Origin: Atherix ibis
Lineage: Eukaryota > Arthropoda > Insecta > Diptera > Athericidae
NCBI GenBank assembly: GCA_958298945.1
Contig: OY282609.1
Span: forward strand, 29,423,212-29,487,211
Reading direction: 5' to 3'
Length of the DNA stretch: 64,000 nucleotides
A program made the position numbers and the translations under genes. Positions 1-11,594 of this stretch are shown here, in pieces. Each line of letters starts with the position of its first letter. The stretch's first letter is position 1. The notes beneath the pieces were generated by a model. That model was given only the letters and a program-made list of their open reading frames with translations. It was not told where the DNA came from and made no database searches.

Positions 1-428
1 GAAAATCGACTACTTTAAAATGTTTGGTCATTAAAAACATTGCATCTTTATTTTTTTTAAATAATTCATAACTTATTTATAAATTATACTTGTTTCAATA
101 TTTAATATAATTTAAAACTTATTTCGATTTCAATTTCAACTGTATCCAAAAATGTGTTGCCACATAAGCTAGTACGAGGACGAAAAGTTAGAGGTTGGAC
201 TAAATTTTTGAACAAGAAAGACTACCGATAACTAAAATCGCTTTTAAACATTTAAAAGACATTCATAATCTTACATGAGTAAGCACAATTTACTCATAGA
301 ATTAAGTCGTTCTCGTCGTAGTACTGCCACATAGTTTGGTTATGTGGCAGGATTATTAAAATTGAAATCAACGGCAAAAGAATTGTATATGAGGTTTAGT
401 GAACTTTAAAATTGAATTAAGCCTAAAA
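1..428. other. AT-rich flank, no gene seen
   Basis: I see no coding signal on either strand. A short imperfect palindrome with 8-nt arms (GCCACATA / TATGTGGC) lies near 327-349. The stretch ends at the TA that serves as target site for the mariner at 431. Confidence 0.5.
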
Positions 429-430
429 TA

Positions 431-1720
431 TTGGGTGAATGCAAAAGTTATGACCGTTTTTTATGATCCTAGGTAAAAAAAATTTTTCTTCATATATGAT
501 GAATAGTATCTTCTTTTAAATGATTCCATTGAATAAAGGATGTTTTCCCTCTACTTTCTATGCAGTTTTGACCTGGCCAGAGTACAGTGAAGAGCCCTTG
601 TATTTTTTCAAAATGTCGGTCGATAAAGTGCATTTACATCATTGTTTACTTTATGAATTCCGTAAAGACAATACCGCAAGTGTGACAACCAAAAACATTT
701 GCGAAGTGTATGGAGCAGATGTCATCAAAGTTCGACAGGTACGAAGATGGTTTACAAAATTCCGATCTGGGGATTTTTCACTAATTGATAAACCACGTAC
801 CGGGCGGCCATTGAAGTCTGATGACGACAAGTTAAAAGTCATAATTGACACCAATCCACGTCTAACCACCAGGGAGATCGCGTCAATGATGGGAGTCAAC
901 CATACAACCGTATTAAGACATTTGAAGCGTATGGGGATCGTTTCGCGGTACGACGTTTGGATACCTCATCAATTGTCGGCTGCCAAATTATTGGATCGTG
1001 TTTCATCGTGTGTTTCTTTGAGTTCGAGACAAAAACATGAATCTTTTTTGCACCGTTTGGTAACGGGAGATGAGAAATGGGTCGTGTACAACAACGTGAC
1101 ATGAAAAAGACATTGGGCTATACCTGGACAAGCCCCATTAACAACTTCGAAAGCCGAAATCCATCGAAAAAAAAAGTTATGCTTTGTGTTTGGTGGGATT
1201 GTAAGGGTATTGTGTATTTTGAACTCTTGGAACGCAATCAGACAATTACAGCAGAACGATATTGTCATAAATTATCCAAATTGAACATCGCTCTTCAAAA
1301 GGATAGACCAGAATTGGTAAACAGAAAAGAGGTAGTGTTTCATCACGACAACGCGCGACCACATGTGGCTATGATGACCCAATACAAGCTAAATGAGTTG
1401 AATTGGGATGTTATGAAGTATCCACCGTATTCTCCAAGTCTTGCTCCTTCCGATTTTGATTTATTCCGATCACTACAAAATTTTTTAAATGATAAAAAAT
1501 TTGATACAATAGAGCAGGTAAAAACATCCCTTACTACATTTTTCGCATCAAAATCCACGGAATTTTACACTAATGGTATTAATAAGTTGATAGAAAGATG
1601 GGGGAAGGTTATAAGAACGGTTGGAAATTATTATATAATTGATGAAATAAATAATACAAATCTAAAAAAAAATGTTTAATTGCATATGTAAAAAACGGTC
1701 ATAACTTTTGCATTCACCAA
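431..1720 (+). mobile_element. mariner element copy M1, both TIRs present
   Basis: The left end reads TTGGGTGAATGCAAAAGTTA and the right end is its reverse complement apart from one missing G (the left has GGG, the right GG). TA dinucleotides flank both ends (429-430 and 1721-1722), as expected for Tc1/mariner target duplication. The 1,290-bp length is typical of full-length mariners. A second, inverted copy of the same family lies at 51,937-53,224. The TIRs look usable, but the transposase has one stop and one frameshift, so the copy is probably not autonomous. Confidence 0.93.
613..1679 (+). pseudogene. mariner transposase (DD34D), one stop plus one frameshift
   Basis: A mariner transposase cuts out and integrates the element by binding its TIRs. 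The likely start is ATG 613 (MSVDKVHLHH); the upstream ATG at 520 is in frame but reads through the 5' UTR. An N-terminal helix-turn-helix region (around residues 10-110, with GRP linker FSLIDKPRTGRP) precedes the catalytic core. The triad is complete: D1 in VTGDEKWV, D2 in HHDNARPH and D3 in LAPSDFDLF, with 34 residues between D2 and D3. Two lesions break the frame: TGA at 1102-1104, where relatives have an Arg codon, and a shift in the A run at 1167-1175. It resembles the mellifera-type group, but I could not confirm the subfamily. Confidence 0.9.
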
Positions 1721-1740
1721 TATAAATAATAAACTGATCA

Positions 1741-4700
1741 GATGACATTTTTTTTCTCGTTGTAATTGTTTTGAATTTGTAGAATCGGGCGAGATGCTTG
1801 TACGATTTTATTAGTCGTTACTAGTTTTCGTTGAAATTGTTTTCGGGTCGTTACCCGTTTGCTTAAAATTTTAAAAATTTTGGCAGCGAAAAATTGTTCC
1901 TCAAAAGCACGCACGAATAAATTTTTTTTTTATCTGCGAAACAAAACTATTTTCATATTATGTATTATTGGAAGGGGGGAGAGAGGGGATAATTCTGGAA
2001 GTGCTTCTTATGAGTATACTCATCGGCAACGCTGGGGCATTTCGTTGATCGGGGGGTGTCGTGTTCTGAATGAAGAAATCCTCGAGCTGTGGACTCTAGT
2101 CGAGGAAAAAATTTATAAATTTATGTAATATCGTTGGAATGAAGCATGGAAGATGGACTTACGAGCTTATTTTGAGTGTAACGTTTGTTTGGTCAGACAA
2201 ATTTGAATACGGCCTGAACCTAGAATATTGCTTGCTTAAAGAGCAGAGTGTCTGTTTGAGGCACCGCACGAAAGAAAGTTTACCTGACCTGGCTAAGCGT
2301 TGCCTAGGAATTTACAAGATTTCTAACCATAGCTCAATAAGCGGATTGCAAACCGAAGTATTCTTAAAGCAAAACTTTAAGATAAGGCACCTTTGGTCAT
2401 AACGTGGTGGCTGTGGTTACTTCCCATAACAAGGAAACGGTCTCCGGACCGCTGATTGACTCTTATTTCGGGAGCCATCACTGCTTATGACAAACATATT
2501 TGGGATAATCAGCTTGCAACTGGTTGATTGGGCGTATCTAAATCCCTACGATCGTAGTATCGATAGGTATCGATACTATGAACGGAAAGACATCATATAG
2601 AATACTACCTCCTGACACACAGCCTCAGACAGTTCACTGTATAATTTGACGTTTCGGGTGTTGGCGTTGAGAAATGAGAGATTTATTATTACCATTGTAT
2701 CTGAGCTATTTATCAGTTATGTGTATAAATAGGCTTTAAAGTGAAAATATTATTTTTACCTTCAAACTAATGTAAATAAATCACATTATAAATAGTAATA
2801 AAAATTTCATTTTTCCTTCTTAAAAGCAACCAAACAAATCTACGTCATATTTTAACTCCTCTACTATCCGCTGCAAAATTAGTATAAGAGCGTGGCGCTG
2901 AAGTCAGTAAAAGTACCAGGGTTTGTGTATAGAGTACTGCAGATATCCTGTTGGTGTATAGGGAAACCATGAAAGCATTCGTGGTATCGATATCAGGAAT
3001 ATTCTTCGAATATTTTAGCTGGTATTTAACTAGTATTAGGTGACACATACATGGTATTCAACGAAGTATCATATTAGTGTGTGGAAAAATCATGAACACT
3101 GATGGTATCAGCCAGAATCTTATAAAAAAAGACCTTTATTTTTTTCTTCTTCAAAGAACAGAATCATCAAAAAAAAATGCATTGTTACTGGACATCATTT
3201 TTTTTTGCTTTTCATTTCAAAAAGCTTAGACTTGTTTTACTTATGCGGAACAAATTATTGACCTCAAAACCCATATAAATATAATCTCAAACGTACCAGC
3301 AGATTGTTAACAGTTTTGTAGATTATCACTTAAATTTTCTTTGGATATTCATTCACACATCTCTGTGCATGCATCATATAATAATTTAACCATCATCTTA
3401 TTCTCATCGAGCCCTACTTATTGATTTTTTTCTGTATAGAAAACCCTGAATTCTGGTTGCTCCAACAAGCAATTCAATTGCTACAAGTACTCGTACATTG
3501 GCAACCTACAATTCAATATCGATCGACCTCAATGGGATGAACCGTTGTTTGTGTACGAGTAACTTTATGAGGCGAACAAGGTTCTTGAAGCTGTGTGCCA
3601 TACATACACATATATTCCCAACCGCAAATAATAAATAAAGAATGTCTTGCCTACAGAATATCGGAATTTTCTGACACACTAACTGCAGAGAAAAATAATC
3701 GACCTGGAAGTAATTAGGCTTTAAATTATCATCTCAACGATGGATTTTCGCTTCAGATATCAATAATGTGTCAATTTAATATGAAAATTTATTAAAGGTT
3801 AAACATTTTGTGTTAACCTAATTTATTTAGAAAATTTCCAATTTTTTTTTTCTTCAAGTCAAATGAAAGTCGTTACCGATATAGTCTCCGGGATGACCTC
3901 GATTGTCGTACTCCATAGTAAATAAATCGTGCTGCCCTTTTCAGAATCTTGTCCTAGAATTGAAACACTGTCGTTTGGTAATTTTCATACTTTTTACCAT
4001 AATCATTTAACATTTTGTAGCATATTGCAGATATTTAAATTATTTGAAAATGTTTAAGAAAACTTATGCAAATTCTTATAAGATTCTTTCGAAAATCTTT
4101 TTTCTTCACTCGAAAAATTCAGTCCACATTTTGTACAATAGAAATTGCACGTCCATGAATATTATTTTACGATACTGCAGTAGTTAATATTGCTTGAAGG
4201 CCAAAGTACATATAATTTTCGATAAATTCAAATGTTAAGTATTCACGACAACCGCACCTTCTCATTGCAATAAATATTATAATCAGGGTCAATGTTAATA
4301 GTACACATTTCCTTTAGATATTAAATTCATGATGTCCTTCATTCAAAAAATTGTACCTTTATCGCTCTTCTAATTTATATCCATTAAAAATAGTTGCACT
4401 TATTGATTTTGACTATTTTTTTGTTTGTTTGTTGATATTTTTTTATTTTGTAATAAAAGAAAAATGATCAATTTGATCAACTTTATGGTATTCTCTTTAT
4501 AGTAAAAGTTTGTTGGTAAGCAAAATAAATACCGACACCATCACAAGTTATACGGAAATCGGAAATGTGAGCGAATCTGTTTCAATTGCGCGGCGTCGCA
4601 TCACCAAAACGGACACGGGGACTCCCCCTTTTATTAGTTTTTAGCTAACCGGGTTGAATGACCGTTAATGGCGTCTGTGTGTTGCGCATGGTAATATTAT

Positions 4701-5430
4701 ATTACGAAACTTGGAACTTTCACACTCATACATTGGCATAAAAAATTGCTCCTTCATCAAAACTGTCTCATTATAAGCCAATACACAACTACATATGAAT
4801 AATAGAGACGCCATTATCGTATGAATATCAATATTATATTAATGTATGTAAAGTCAAAAAAAAAAAATAAAAAAAATTCCCATAATCTTAAATGATTATT
4901 TTATGATTTTATAAAGACAAATAATTTTTATATATTTGTATTCGAAGGCAGTGGAATAAACTTTTTTTTTTTTTTTTACATGCCAAAAATATTTCATGAA
5001 ATTATCTAGATTCGAAGAAATTCCAGTAGTTCTTAATTTAAAACTAAAATTCTCCCACTTAGTACCAGAGTGAGTTAGTAGAAATATAACAAAATGAATG
5101 TCGTACACGAAGGTATCACATCAGGTATGGGAAAATTTTAACGATATGAAAACTGGCCAGACTTTCAAAGTTCATTAAACCATAATAGTTGGTACCTTTT
5201 CATACAGTAAATTGAGAATCAATAATAAAAAGCAAAAAATTTATTAAAAAAAAAATTTGCAATTGCCATAAGAGATTATGGTAAGAGTAGGCGACCGTCG
5301 AATGTGATACTGTAACATTTTTTCGAGCACAAACTTTGTGAATTTTAAACAAGTCCAAAAAGGTAAGCACAAGAACCAAAACAGGTTCAAGACGAAATTG
5401 AGACAAAGATGGTTAAGTGTAGTTTTCGTT
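1741..5430. other. intergenic, no recognisable gene
   Basis: AT-rich sequence with scattered short reading frames that match nothing I know. Small structures seen: a 24-bp palindrome at about 2555-2578 (TAGTATCGATA arms around GG), and two loosely similar stretches near 2953-2993 and 3077-3112 that both end in TGGTATC. The frame at 2139-2402 has no recognisable domain. Confidence 0.45.
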
Positions 5431-5469
5431 ACCCTATACTTTGGTTTACTTTGGAAGCAATCATGAAAT

Positions 5470-6380
5470 TCCCGACCTCGGTTAAAGCAAAATGCTATTC
5501 ACCGTCTTCAGCATTTCAACATTGTCTGAAGGTATACGAACAACCAGCATACTGACTAACCAGAGACTGGGCCAGCCACGCAACACAACCTACCAAAAAA
5601 AATACCTTCGTTTTAATCCAACAAAGAACTCCCATCAGCAGAGCACCGTCCGTCATCATCCTCACCGAGTCATCGCATCTTGTCTGTTTTTAGCGCGCGA
5701 AAATACGATACGATTTTGCCAACAGACACGAGAAGGTATGTTCAAAAATGCGGTGTCTGGACTCTTTATAGAATCGCTGGTCAGTTCGTGGTCATCGGCA
5801 CTGACAGCAGACAACGATCCAGAATCACAGGTTCAGGCAAAAATATCGACGACAACACAACAACAACAACAAATGGTCTTTTTCTGGCGAACATTTCAGA
5901 TCCTTACAAGTGGAAAATCCGGCATCTTTGAATCTGCAAATAATTCACCGTCTATGTTCAATGTTTTGTTTTTTTTCGCTTGCTTCTAAGGTCTTTACTG
6001 AAAAAAATTTTTGTCGTTTCTTTTTTGCTTACTTCTAAGGTCTTTATTGTAATTTGTTTAGTTTAATTTTTCCTTTTTGTTATATACAATAACCTCTGCT
6101 TTGTCTTTTATCACGAACCAGTTTGCCAGAAGGACAACAATCATAAAAGAGAGAGACAGAAAACGAATCAGTGTCCCAGGTCAATGGAACGATACTCAAC
6201 GAGAACGTATTATTCTTGTCGCCGACGTTCCGAAGGATTTCTTAAGGGTTTTCAACTTTGGCAGCTGGTTCCAGAAAAAAACAAAAAAAAAATGTTCTCT
6301 CTGGTCTCGCTGTTTTATTTTTATAAAGATTCAATTACAGACACGCCAAAACTGAACGTTACTCCTTGAAAGGTATCACA
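5470..6380 (+). other. GC-richer block, possible untranslated or host exon region
   Basis: This block is visibly less AT-rich than its surroundings and holds overlapping plus-strand frames (5492-5989, 5680-5931, 6077-6355) with no recognisable domain. A donor-like AAGGTATGT lies near 5734 and an acceptor-like CTGTTTTTAG near 5692. A short CAA run occurs near 5855-5873. It could be a 5' untranslated exon or promoter-proximal region of a host gene, but no protein family is apparent and I do not assert a CDS. Confidence 0.25.
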
Positions 6381-7140
6381 TGAACATGGACTTGTCCTGG
6401 AAATTTCGTCGTTGCAGACTTTTCGATCGACTTTTATTCCTTTTTTCCCGTCTGGGTTCGAAGTAGTTCAGTACAAAAAGGGTCGAATTAATGTGGGGCT
6501 CGGCTCATCACTGTAATTGTAAATGGTGAATATCAAGCACAAATGGTCGCGTTTAGTAGACTGTCTCTCTACAATATACACATACACATCAATATATACT
6601 TGTGCATTTTAAGCAGTCGCGATTATTTCTTTTTGTACTGTTTCGTTGTTCCTTTGAGAATACCGACCATCGAATCCAAACGTCTACAATGGGTTCTGGT
6701 TCTGAGACCGAAAAAGAATAATTTCTATAATAAAACGATGTGCATATAAATACTTCTACTCACTCTAGAATACGAGGAATGCATATCATTGCAGGTTCAA
6801 GAGCCTTTCGATTATTACCTTCTTATTTATTTGTTTAAATTTTTTGTTGGTGTTGTTTTAAGCTTTATTAAAAAAAGGGGTTTGTGTTCTTGATTGTTAA
6901 AAAAAAAAAACGATTTTATCACAATTAAATCGTGAGAATGGAATTTTGTTGCAATACCCTGTTATAACAGTTCGTTGTATGTATAGAATAATTTTTTGTT
7001 TGTGTGTTTAACGTAAAGTCTCTCTCAAGTCATATGGCGAATTCGTGTTATGTGAGAGTTGGTATTTACTAGTTTCCCTAATGAAACTGGTCGATAGTTA
7101 GTTGAAAAGAGCAATCAGAAGTGGTTAAATTTTATGGAGA
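6381..7140. other. intergenic, no recognisable gene
   Basis: AT-rich DNA with poly-A and poly-T runs. The frame at 6543-6749 shows no family features. Confidence 0.4.
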
Positions 7141-7415
7141 GTATTTGCTTTTGTTTTTACAAATTGAAGAGAGGACTTCCGAGAGGAGTTATCCGATCTA
7201 GCAACTCGACAATGGAACAAGTTCTATTCAAAACGAAATTCTGAGTTAAGTAACAATTGAAATGTGGGGAATACTTAGGAACACCATAGAAATGGCATGA
7301 AGAAATAGGGTACGCCCAATTCCAATTCTGAGGAGTTGCCTTGCCCAGAATTTTGGAATGGTTGTTGAGTAGATTGGTTGCTATAAAAAATCTTCTACCA
7401 TTGGTCGAGTCAATT

Positions 7416-7526
7416 TGTCTACGCATGGTTTGTTTGTTTGTTTGTAAGGTCCCTTAGACATGTGCCAGGGGCCACTTCATAGCGCCACGACCGTGAGGCC
7501 ATTTGGCGACTGTCTACGCATGGTTT
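7416..7526. repeat. 16-bp target-site duplication around S1
   Basis: Identical 16-mers at 7416-7431 and 7511-7526 bracket the S1 insertion. Removing the insert plus one copy restores continuous RH1 sequence. Confidence 0.85.
7432..7510 (-). mobile_element. 79-bp SINE-like insertion S1
   Basis: A 79-bp stretch is flanked by a perfect 16-bp direct repeat, TGTCTACGCATGGTTT, at 7416-7431 and 7511-7526. On the minus strand it begins GTCGCCAAATGG and ends in an AAAC repeat tail, the signature of target-primed reverse transcription. A related sequence (GTAGCGACACGACC and ATTTGGCGAC blocks) is at 26,729-26,804. No convincing pol III A and B boxes were found, so it may be a LINE-end fragment rather than a tRNA-derived SINE. 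Confidence 0.75.
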
Positions 7527-8060
7527 AAAGTGTTTCATGCCATTTGGTTAGTAGATGTGGTAACGTGATTTAATGTTTCAATTGTTTAATAGATTGCGAC
7601 GAATCCGGATCATTTGTTAATTCACGAATGGCTTCCAAGTCTGCAAGACTGTCGGTAAAAATATTTACACTGTAATGTTTATGGAGATTTATTGTCTCAA
7701 TTGTCTTCCTGATTGCCCACAGTTCACCTTGGAAAGGGGAACTTTTCTTAGGTAGAATTCTACACTTGATATCGTGAATGTTGTATGGTCATCCAGTGTG
7801 GAACTAACCAATCCATCCATTAATTCAAAGAAAGCTTTCATCATCATCCATGGATGGATTGCTGTTTGCCTTTTTGCATCTACTTAGCGTCGCAGACATC
7901 CTCAATCCCTCCTCTTAATTACGGTTTCTAATCCCAGTGTGGTAAGGAAGTTTGGAAATTAAAACAAAAGGTGGATCAAACTCAGCGGCAGTGGAAATAA
8001 CTTTGTCCTAAAAAAATTGTAAAGAATGCAATTTGGGAAGCAAAGGTAGTTCGAATTTTT

Positions 8061-8110
8061 TATAACTTTCTTAATTTTTATTTCAGTATAATAAAATTAA
8101 GAAAGTTATA
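8061..8110. repeat. 18-bp-arm inverted repeat
   Basis: Perfect 18-nt arms (TATAACTTTCTTAATTTT and its complement, 8061-8078 and 8093-8110) surround a 14-nt loop. It lies just upstream of the Tc1/mariner-like relic and could be a tiny MITE or part of its terminal region. Confidence 0.6.
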
Positions 8111-8534
8111 AAGAAGACTTGGGGAATTTTAAATGGAATAATACACAATTGAACAACGAACCAAAAAATATAGTCAGCGTGCATATTGTTGATATTTTAA
8201 TGTGTGAATTGGACTATCGGAACCAATAATTAACCGTTTTATTGCCAATTGTCCACAACAACATCAATAAGGAGACGTTCGGCACAACTTGGGCTATCAC
8301 TTTTGAATATATTATGCATGTTCCTATATAAAATTCAGCATGTGCAAGAATTGAACCTGACAGACTATCAGAAACGTCTTCATTATGCAATTTACTTCCG
8401 GCACATTTTATTCACAAATTGATAATGAGCGATGATGCCCATTTCCAATTAAATGGCTTCGTAAACAAACAAAACTGCAGGATATGGGCTACGAAAAATC
8501 CAAGAGCGACAATTGCACACACCTACCAGGGGTA

Positions 8535-9578
8535 TAAGCTTAAATCCGCTGTTTGGTCATAGATGGCGTGAGTGAGCGTATTAAGCTACCGAATCGCATC
8601 GAATGCTTATAGAGACCTATGGTGACAGTGCTTTATGGGAAACAACGTGCCGAGATTGGTTTCGTCGGTTCAAAGACGGCAATTTTGACTTGTGGGGCAA
8701 GAAGCGTGAAAATCGGCCTAGGAAGGTTGAGGCTCCTTTGGACGAAGATGATACCCAATCGCAAAAATTGCCCGCAGAGCAATTGGGTGTTACTCAACCA
8801 GCCATTTCCATGCGTCTGCGTGCCATGGGGACGATTGAAAATATCGGAAAATGGGTGCAGCATCAATTAAACGATAGGCAGATGGAGCGGCGCCAAAACA
8901 CATGGGAAATCTTGCTTGCCAGACAAAAAGAAAGTCGTTCTTGCATCGGATTTTGACAGGCGCTGTAATGTGGATATGTTTCGAGAATCCTAAACGCAAG
9001 AAATCGTGGATTCATCCCGGTCAACCATCAACATCTTCCCCAAGGCCAAATCGCTTCGGACGGAATCAGCAGGGTATCGTCTACTATGAGATGTTGAAAT
9101 CTGGTGAAACTGTCAATGTCCACCGCTACCACTAACAACTGATCAAATTGCACCGTGCTCTCCGTGAAAAAAGGACGGATTATCAACAAAGACATGACAA
9201 GCTGATTTTCCTCCACGACAACGCACCATCGCACACGTCAAATATGGTCCGAAACTACTTGGAGACACTCAACTGGAAGGTGCTACCCCACCCCGTTTAT
9301 TCACCAGACCTGGCCCCTTCCGATTACCACCTGTTTTCGTCGATTGGCCACGCGCTCGCTGAGCAGCACTTCGATTCTTACGAAGACATCCGAAAATGGC
9401 TTGATGATGGGCTTGCCTCGAAAGAGAAGGAATTTTTTGGCGTGGTATCCACAAATTGCCCGAAAGATAGGAAAAATGTGTATTTAGCGAGGGCAAGTAC
9501 TTTGAATATATTTGTTTTTGCTTTCTATGAAAAAAACACATGAATTTTTTGACTAAAAAAACAGCGGATTTAAGCTTA
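8535..9578 (+). mobile_element. mariner element copy M2 (irritans-like), nested
   Basis: Both ends carry TAAGCTTAAATCCGCTGTTT in inverted orientation, with TA target duplications at 8533-8534 and 9579-9580. At 1,044 bp it is shorter than a full mariner (about 1.3 kb), which fits internal deletions in its transposase. It is inserted in the older Tc1/mariner-like relic. Confidence 0.92.
8603..9543 (+). pseudogene. mariner transposase, irritans-like, D1 lost
   Basis: Fragments in three frames: 8603-8956 (second half of the HTH domain, CRDWFRRFKDGNFDL and LGVTQPAISMRLRAMG), 8902-9135 (FENPKRKKSW, GIVYYEMLKSGE) and 9148-9543. D1 is lost: the block reads LTGAVMWI where relatives read VTGDEKWI. D2 (FLHDNAPSH) and D3 (LAPSDYHLF) are intact with the 34-residue spacing. 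The short KVMLCIWW-like strand after D1 is deleted. The phrasing (FRRFKDGNFDL, PHP-YSPDLAPSDYHLF) matches irritans-subfamily mariners. Non-functional. Confidence 0.88.
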
Positions 9579-9829
9579 TACGCCCTCCACGTTCTCCAGA
9601 TTTAACCGCTTCTGACTGGTGCCTTTGAAGATATTTGAAACAAAGAGTATACGTTAATAAGGCAAGAGCTTCGCAATGAAAACAACGCCATAACACCTAA
9701 AATTTTACGAAAGGTTGTGGAAAATATTTTGGAAAGAGCGCAAATGTGCGAAGTAGAAATCGGCCATTTCACTTGGGAGATATTATTCTTAATAATTAAA
9801 CCAAAACTTTTACCCATTTATTAAAAAAA

Positions 9830-10983
9830 AAAATATTCATATTATAATAATAATTATCGCCTTAAATAAAAATATTATAAAAATTTCAAACTATAATGTT
9901 TATTTTGCCCTATTCTGTAGATTAGTGTTAAGCGTGATTTTTTAAAGATATTTTAAACTAAGTTTTCGACCAGTTTCAATAAGGATATGTATATAATTTT
10001 TCCTCCTTTTGAATAGTGGTAAATTTGGTGAAAAAAAACTTACTCTATTTTAATAAGAAAGAAATTCAAAAACAAGTCAATTTGATAAACTTACAAAACA
10101 GGTGATTATATTTTGATAATATTGATTCTGTTTGCCAGAACATGTGCTCGTGTTTGTACTCACCTGAAAATAAAAATAAAAAAAATATTAGAGAAATTAA
10201 TTAATTTAAAAAATACTATTTAGTTACTTTTGGAAAATTATGAATATAAATACCATAAATATCCATAAACAAACAAGAAACCATTTTATTTATTAAGAAG
10301 TCTTTACAACAAATAAATGTGATGTTGCTGTATGACAAAATGGCACTATAATCAAATACGAAATCGAATATTGCGTTTAAGTAAATGAGAATGTGAATGA
10401 CCGTTTAATGACCTGCTAAGAAGAAATAGCAAATATAATTCGTCGTAACGATGTGTCTCTGTCGCTCTCTCTGCCACTATCTGGCTTTTAACGATTAACA
10501 ATTCGATTAAAGACTATATGGTATATATAGTCTCTAATGTATATAGTCAAACATAAAATCTACATTGGCTTATTAACAGTGGACAAGTATCACGTGGATT
10601 GAGATTCACTGACATCAATTCTATGCTAAAAGCCTACGTAACGATAATGTTGTAATGGTTCACATCTTCATTATTATTATTATTATTATTATAAGATTCA
10701 TGTAGAAAATTTCTATCGTTTCTATAGTGTCATTATAGCAGCGTGGGGGTGTGATGCGGCCAACAGTACAAGTTGATTTTGATTAATTGAACGTTATTGA
10801 AGCGCAGGCATATGACAATGAACTTTTCGTTACATTTCCTCATTTTTTTTTTGTAAACAGTATCATCATATTGCCTAATACAATTATAGCACTAAACCAA
10901 CTATTAACGGTATCAGTGATACGAGCATGCAAAGAGATTTATACAAAAAGTCATGTCTGTGTATTTGTTTTGATTCATTTAAT
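9830..10983. other. intergenic with ATT microsatellite
   Basis: No gene recognised. An (ATT)n run of about nine units lies near 10,669-10,692. A palindromic TATATGGTATATATA stretch lies near 10,515. Confidence 0.4.
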
Positions 10984-11355
10984 CTTAGATTAAAGAATAC
11001 CTGGATAGGCCCGTACGTCAGATTTTCGTATATGCATACGTAATTTTCTGGCTTAATTATAACAGAAGCGACGAGAAATCGTAACGCTTGCATACTTTTG
11101 TGTAGATTTTTTTTATGTAGACATGACATCCGCTGACATCTAGTTTTCGTAATAGAAATTTATTGAATTGCAAAAGCATACCTTTTAATATTCATTTTAA
11201 TTCATTTATTCTAAACAAAAATATAATTTAAACACGATAGAAGGCAACATTTCTTTTTTTTCAATCTTTTGGTATTAAATACAATTGTATTTTAGGTTTA
11301 TTATTTATTTCGTAAATATCAAGCGCCTCAACTTTGTAGACTTTCGGAGAGTTGA
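10984..11355 (+). mobile_element. P-like element, 5' fragment (P1)
   Basis: Begins CTTAGATTAAAGAATACCTG followed by GATAGGCCC, the left terminus seen complete at 40,801. Shared internal landmarks include GTAGACATGACATCC, AAATATAATTTAAACAC and GTAGACTTTCGGAGAGTT. Homology to the other copies stops near 11,355 and the right TIR is absent, so it is 3'-truncated. No THAP segment is retained. Confidence 0.8.
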
Positions 11356-11552
11356 AATGATTGCATAATATTTTTTTAATCTGCAACTACAATTGAAGAC
11401 ACCGCGGAGGCAGCTTCATTTTTTGGCGATTTTTTTTCCAGTGGATATGAAGTATTCCAAAGCTGCTCTATCAATCAGTGGAAAAACGAGCCAACTGCCT
11501 TAATTCACTGCGGAAATATAAAGGATATGTAGATGGCCCCTTCTTGAATCCC

Positions 11553-11594
11553 GTGCAAAAACGAGGCAGCTTCGGACCTGCCTCGTTTTTGCAC
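11553..11594. repeat. palindromic duplicate of the element terminus
   Basis: 16-nt arms GTGCAAAAACGAGGCA and TGCCTCGTTTTTGCAC flank a 10-nt loop. The right arm belongs to the left TIR of the element beginning at 11,574; the left arm is an extra inverted copy of that terminus. Confidence 0.8.

Larger units (their letters stand above)
7150..7980 (-). mobile_element. degenerate non-LTR retrotransposon, RNase H region (RH1)
   Basis: Read on the minus strand, 7,590-7,740 translates to pieces typical of a LINE-encoded RNase H: QGELWAIRKTIE followed by VNIFTDSLADLEAI, where the Asp of FTDS aligns with a catalytic residue. The region at 7157-7426 is an open 89-codon stretch lying between the reverse transcriptase and RNase H parts. 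A second diverged copy lies at 37,503-38,210; both share the CCC-AAAATTTTGG and ATAGACTGGTTG blocks and end near GAAGGAAGTTTGGAAATT. RNase H-bearing LINEs include the I, LOA and R1 groups; I cannot place this one further. A SINE-like insertion interrupts it at 7,432. Confidence 0.7.
8140..9790 (+). mobile_element. old Tc1/mariner-like relic, split by mariner M2
   Basis: Left part (8,140-8,534) encodes decayed MSDDAHFQLNGFVNKQN followed by CRIWATKNPRA. Right part (9,579-9,790) resumes with PRSPDLTASDWCL and YLKQRVYVNKARA. These blocks are diagnostic of the insect family whose transposase reads FSDEAHF-LNG-VNKQN-CR-W and later PPRSPDLTP-DFFLWG-LK. The D1 block survives; the segment expected to hold D2 is missing at the M2 insertion point. 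Relatives occur at 19,340-19,570, 50,505-51,037 and 60,660-61,483, all from the same broad family. Confidence 0.75.

Noticed and set aside
5492..5989. 165-codon plus-strand reading frame as a gene
   Set aside because: Overlapping frames are equally open, composition is low complexity at the end, and no domain or splice pattern is convincing; kept only as a GC-richer block.
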